Made by a program: the position numbers and the translations under genes
Notes under the pieces: generated by a model
The model's input: only the letters and a program-made list of their open reading frames with translations
Database searches by the model: none
Told to the model about the DNA's origin: nothing
DNA from: Ruminococcus sp.
Lineage (GTDB): Bacteria > Bacillota > Clostridia > Oscillospirales > Ruminococcaceae
Direction: 5' to 3'
Assembly: GCA_017397925.1 (NCBI GenBank)
Contig: JAFQHO010000031.1
Span: forward strand, 25,979-89,978
DNA length: 64,000 bases
Shown here: positions 62,651 through 64,000 of the stretch, piece after piece
Position numbering within the stretch: position 1 is the stretch's first letter
Layout of the letters: every line of letters begins with the position of its first letter

Positions 62651-63841
62651 TTATTCTGAGTCTGTATCTCCCTCCTGAGGTAGAAATGCAAAAGCTTTGT
62701 CCATTGCTTCCGAGACCCTTGCCTGTGCATTCTGAAACATATGTGAGTATACATTCAAAGTTGTTCCTGAATTACAGTGACCTAACGCGCCTGAAACTGT
62801 TGTAACATCAAGACCTGCTGAAATAAGCGAACTTGCCGCAAAGTGTCTGAAACTATGTATACCGTAAAAAGGCATATCATTCTTCTCGCAGAACTCTTTC
62901 AGCCAGCCGTAAGGAGTCTGGTTGTTCATGGGTTCTCCGTTCCATTTCACAAAGAGCCTGTCGCTCTCGACCCACTTGTCTCCGAGTCGGAGAGCTTCTT
63001 CGTCCTGCTCCAGCTTATAGTCTTTCAGTATCTCCATTATATACGGAGATATTTTCAAAACTCGCTGGGAACGTTTGGTTTTTGTGGTGTCGGTATATAT
63101 ACCGCGCTCTGCGGTATAATTTGAGGTCCGCTTAATGGTAATGATATTGTTCTCAAAATCAATATCCTTCCATTCAAGTCCGAGCATTTCACTTCTTCTG
63201 AATCCGCTGTAAGCTATCAGAAAGAAAAATGCCTTATACTTCAGAGGCTCTCCATTAATAGCTGTAAGCAAATGTGCCATCTCTTCCTGTGAATAAATCT
63301 GTTTCTCCTTAACTTCACCTTTCGGAACCGTGACTTTTCTGCACGGATTATCTGAAAGCAAATCCATTTTTACTGCATAACTGAACACATCACTGATAAA
63401 ACTGAGATTATGACGAATAGTCTTCTGCGCAAGAGGTTTGCCTGTCTTCTCATTTGCCCCCTCTTTGGCAAGAGAGTTCACAAAACCTTGCAACTGCCTT
63501 GCTGTGATTTTATCCATTCTCAGATGTCCTATTGCATTATAGACTCTTTTACGGAGCTGAAGCATCCTCTCGTAAGTTGTACTTCTCAGATTAAGCTTTG
63601 CATACTCCTCAAACCATTCCTCTGCAAAGTCCTGAAATTTTACAGCTGTAGTCTTATATCCATGACTTACCTGTTCTTCAAAAAGTACCGCCTGACGTTT
63701 AAGTTCCTTTTCAATCTGCCTTTTACTCATATTTTCATTAGGTTTCCACGTCATTGACTGTTCCTTGTGATTACCATTTATATCGTAGCCGCAGCTCACT
63801 CTGATGAGGTAGCTTTTGCCGCGTTTCTGTATAGTAGCCAT
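62651..63841 (-). CDS. int: Tyrosine site-specific integrase
   Basis: A 396-residue Tn916/phage-type integrase. An N-terminal arm-binding domain (about 1-60) and core-binding SAM-like domain (about 65-160) precede the catalytic domain. Catalytic residues are visible: Arg in SGFRRSEMLG, Lys in TKTKRSQR, HxxR in HSFRHFAAS, His in LGHCNSG and the nucleophile Tyr in NVYSHMF. It reads towards the tRNA genes and probably inserts at the tRNA-Glu 3' end. Confidence 0.95.
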   Translation of the reverse strand: MATIQKRGKSYLIRVSCGYDINGNHKEQSMTWKPNENMSKRQIEKELKRQAVLFEEQVSHGYKTTAVKFQDFAEEWFEEYAKLNLRSTTYERMLQLRKRVYNAIGHLRMDKITARQLQGFVNSLAKEGANEKTGKPLAQKTIRHNLSFISDVFSYAVKMDLLSDNPCRKVTVPKGEVKEKQIYSQEEMAHLLTAINGEPLKYKAFFFLIAYSGFRRSEMLGLEWKDIDFENNIITIKRTSNYTAERGIYTDTTKTKRSQRVLKISPYIMEILKDYKLEQDEEALRLGDKWVESDRLFVKWNGEPMNNQTPYGWLKEFCEKNDMPFYGIHSFRHFAASSLISAGLDVTTVSGALGHCNSGTTLNVYSHMFQNAQARVSEAMDKAFAFLPQEGDTDSE

Positions 63842-63884
63842 ATATTTCCCTCCATAAAGAAATGGCGCTGTAAAAAAAGTGAAA

Positions 63885-63930
63885 CCAAAAGTCCGAGTGA
63901 GCCATGGAAATGGTCCACTCGGACTTTTTT
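63885..63930. terminator. Hairpin upstream of int, near the window edge
   Basis: AAAGTCCGAGTG with CACTCGGACTTT flanks a centre with a smaller stem, with T runs on both sides, so it may terminate a gene coming from beyond 64000 on the minus strand. Confidence 0.7.
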
Positions 63931-64000
63931 AAAATGTAAAAAGTGAAAAAGTACAAAATTGTTGAAAACAGGGTATAACGAACACACCGGCAGAAAAATA

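Noticed and set aside
62323-62805. Plus-strand frame of 160 codons over repeat copy 2
   Set aside because: It crosses the att-like site, two terminators and the antisense end of int, and has no recognisable protein features.
63771-63987. Small frames upstream of int as an excisionase
   Set aside because: They read through the strong hairpin at 63885-63930 and have no helix-turn-helix features.

Overview
The window looks like a chromosomal segment of a spore-forming, Gram-positive gut anaerobe of the Ruminococcus type (Oscillospiraceae, Clostridia). The evidence is a Clostridia-style S10-spc ribosomal operon ending secY-adk-map-KOW, zinc-ribbon S14 and L24, CIRCE-controlled hrcA-grpE-dnaK-dnaJ, spoVAD/spoVAE and spoIID, NifU/NifS-type Fe-S assembly, and several secreted proteins with type I dockerins. 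Genus and species cannot be fixed from the sequence alone.

Layout. 1-12650 (minus): the S10-spc operon from rpsJ to a KOW protein cut by the window edge, driven by a consensus promoter with a 300-nt leader that holds an intrinsic-terminator hairpin. 12.8-18.9 kb (minus): ECF sigma factor with its membrane partner, an M23 envelope peptidase, an RluA-LuxS in-frame fusion, a membrane protein and a histidine phosphatase. 19-26.5 kb: an XRE regulator with two operator-like sites, an AAA ATPase plus small TOPRIM-like protein (possible defence pair), spoVAD-spoVAE, a Wzz-like membrane protein and glmM. 26.9-31.9 kb (plus): the heat-shock operon.

32-42.3 kb is the most distinctive region. Six secreted dockerin proteins lie here: one trypsin-like protease with an N-terminal dockerin, and five proteins with nearly identical C-terminal dockerins and otherwise unrecognised bodies. 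They are interleaved with an aldolase-like gene and nifU-nifS-rnhA. Three transcription units here, and a fourth at 56.4 kb ahead of a further dockerin protein, share a long promoter module: a sigma-A promoter with a 17-bp spacer preceded by a conserved block at an invariant 72-nt distance. This suggests one regulon of dockerin proteins. No cohesin scaffoldin is visible in the window.

42.3-53.4 kb (minus): a DtxR-like regulator, pgsA-rimO-recX-recA-prmC-DUF1385, and an operon of citrate synthase, an FG-GAP-like lipoprotein, and a response regulator/histidine kinase pair. 53.4-60 kb: spoIID, the fourth-module dockerin gene, and a second two-component system with a long extracytoplasmic sensor. 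60.2-64 kb: tRNA-Met and tRNA-Glu followed by integrated-element DNA. This comprises an MqsR-like toxin with a zinc-HTH-Panacea antitoxin, a degenerate second copy of the tRNA-Glu 3' end, a duplicated element-end repeat and a tyrosine integrase, which reads as two tandem insertions at tRNA-Glu.

Intergenic DNA carries several families of palindromic repeats: GGGCGA-type REP-like hairpins, TTAGC-type repeats, AATTCTTAATT repeats and a recurrent GGGAGCG terminator. All assignments rest on reading motifs and gene order. No database search was possible.
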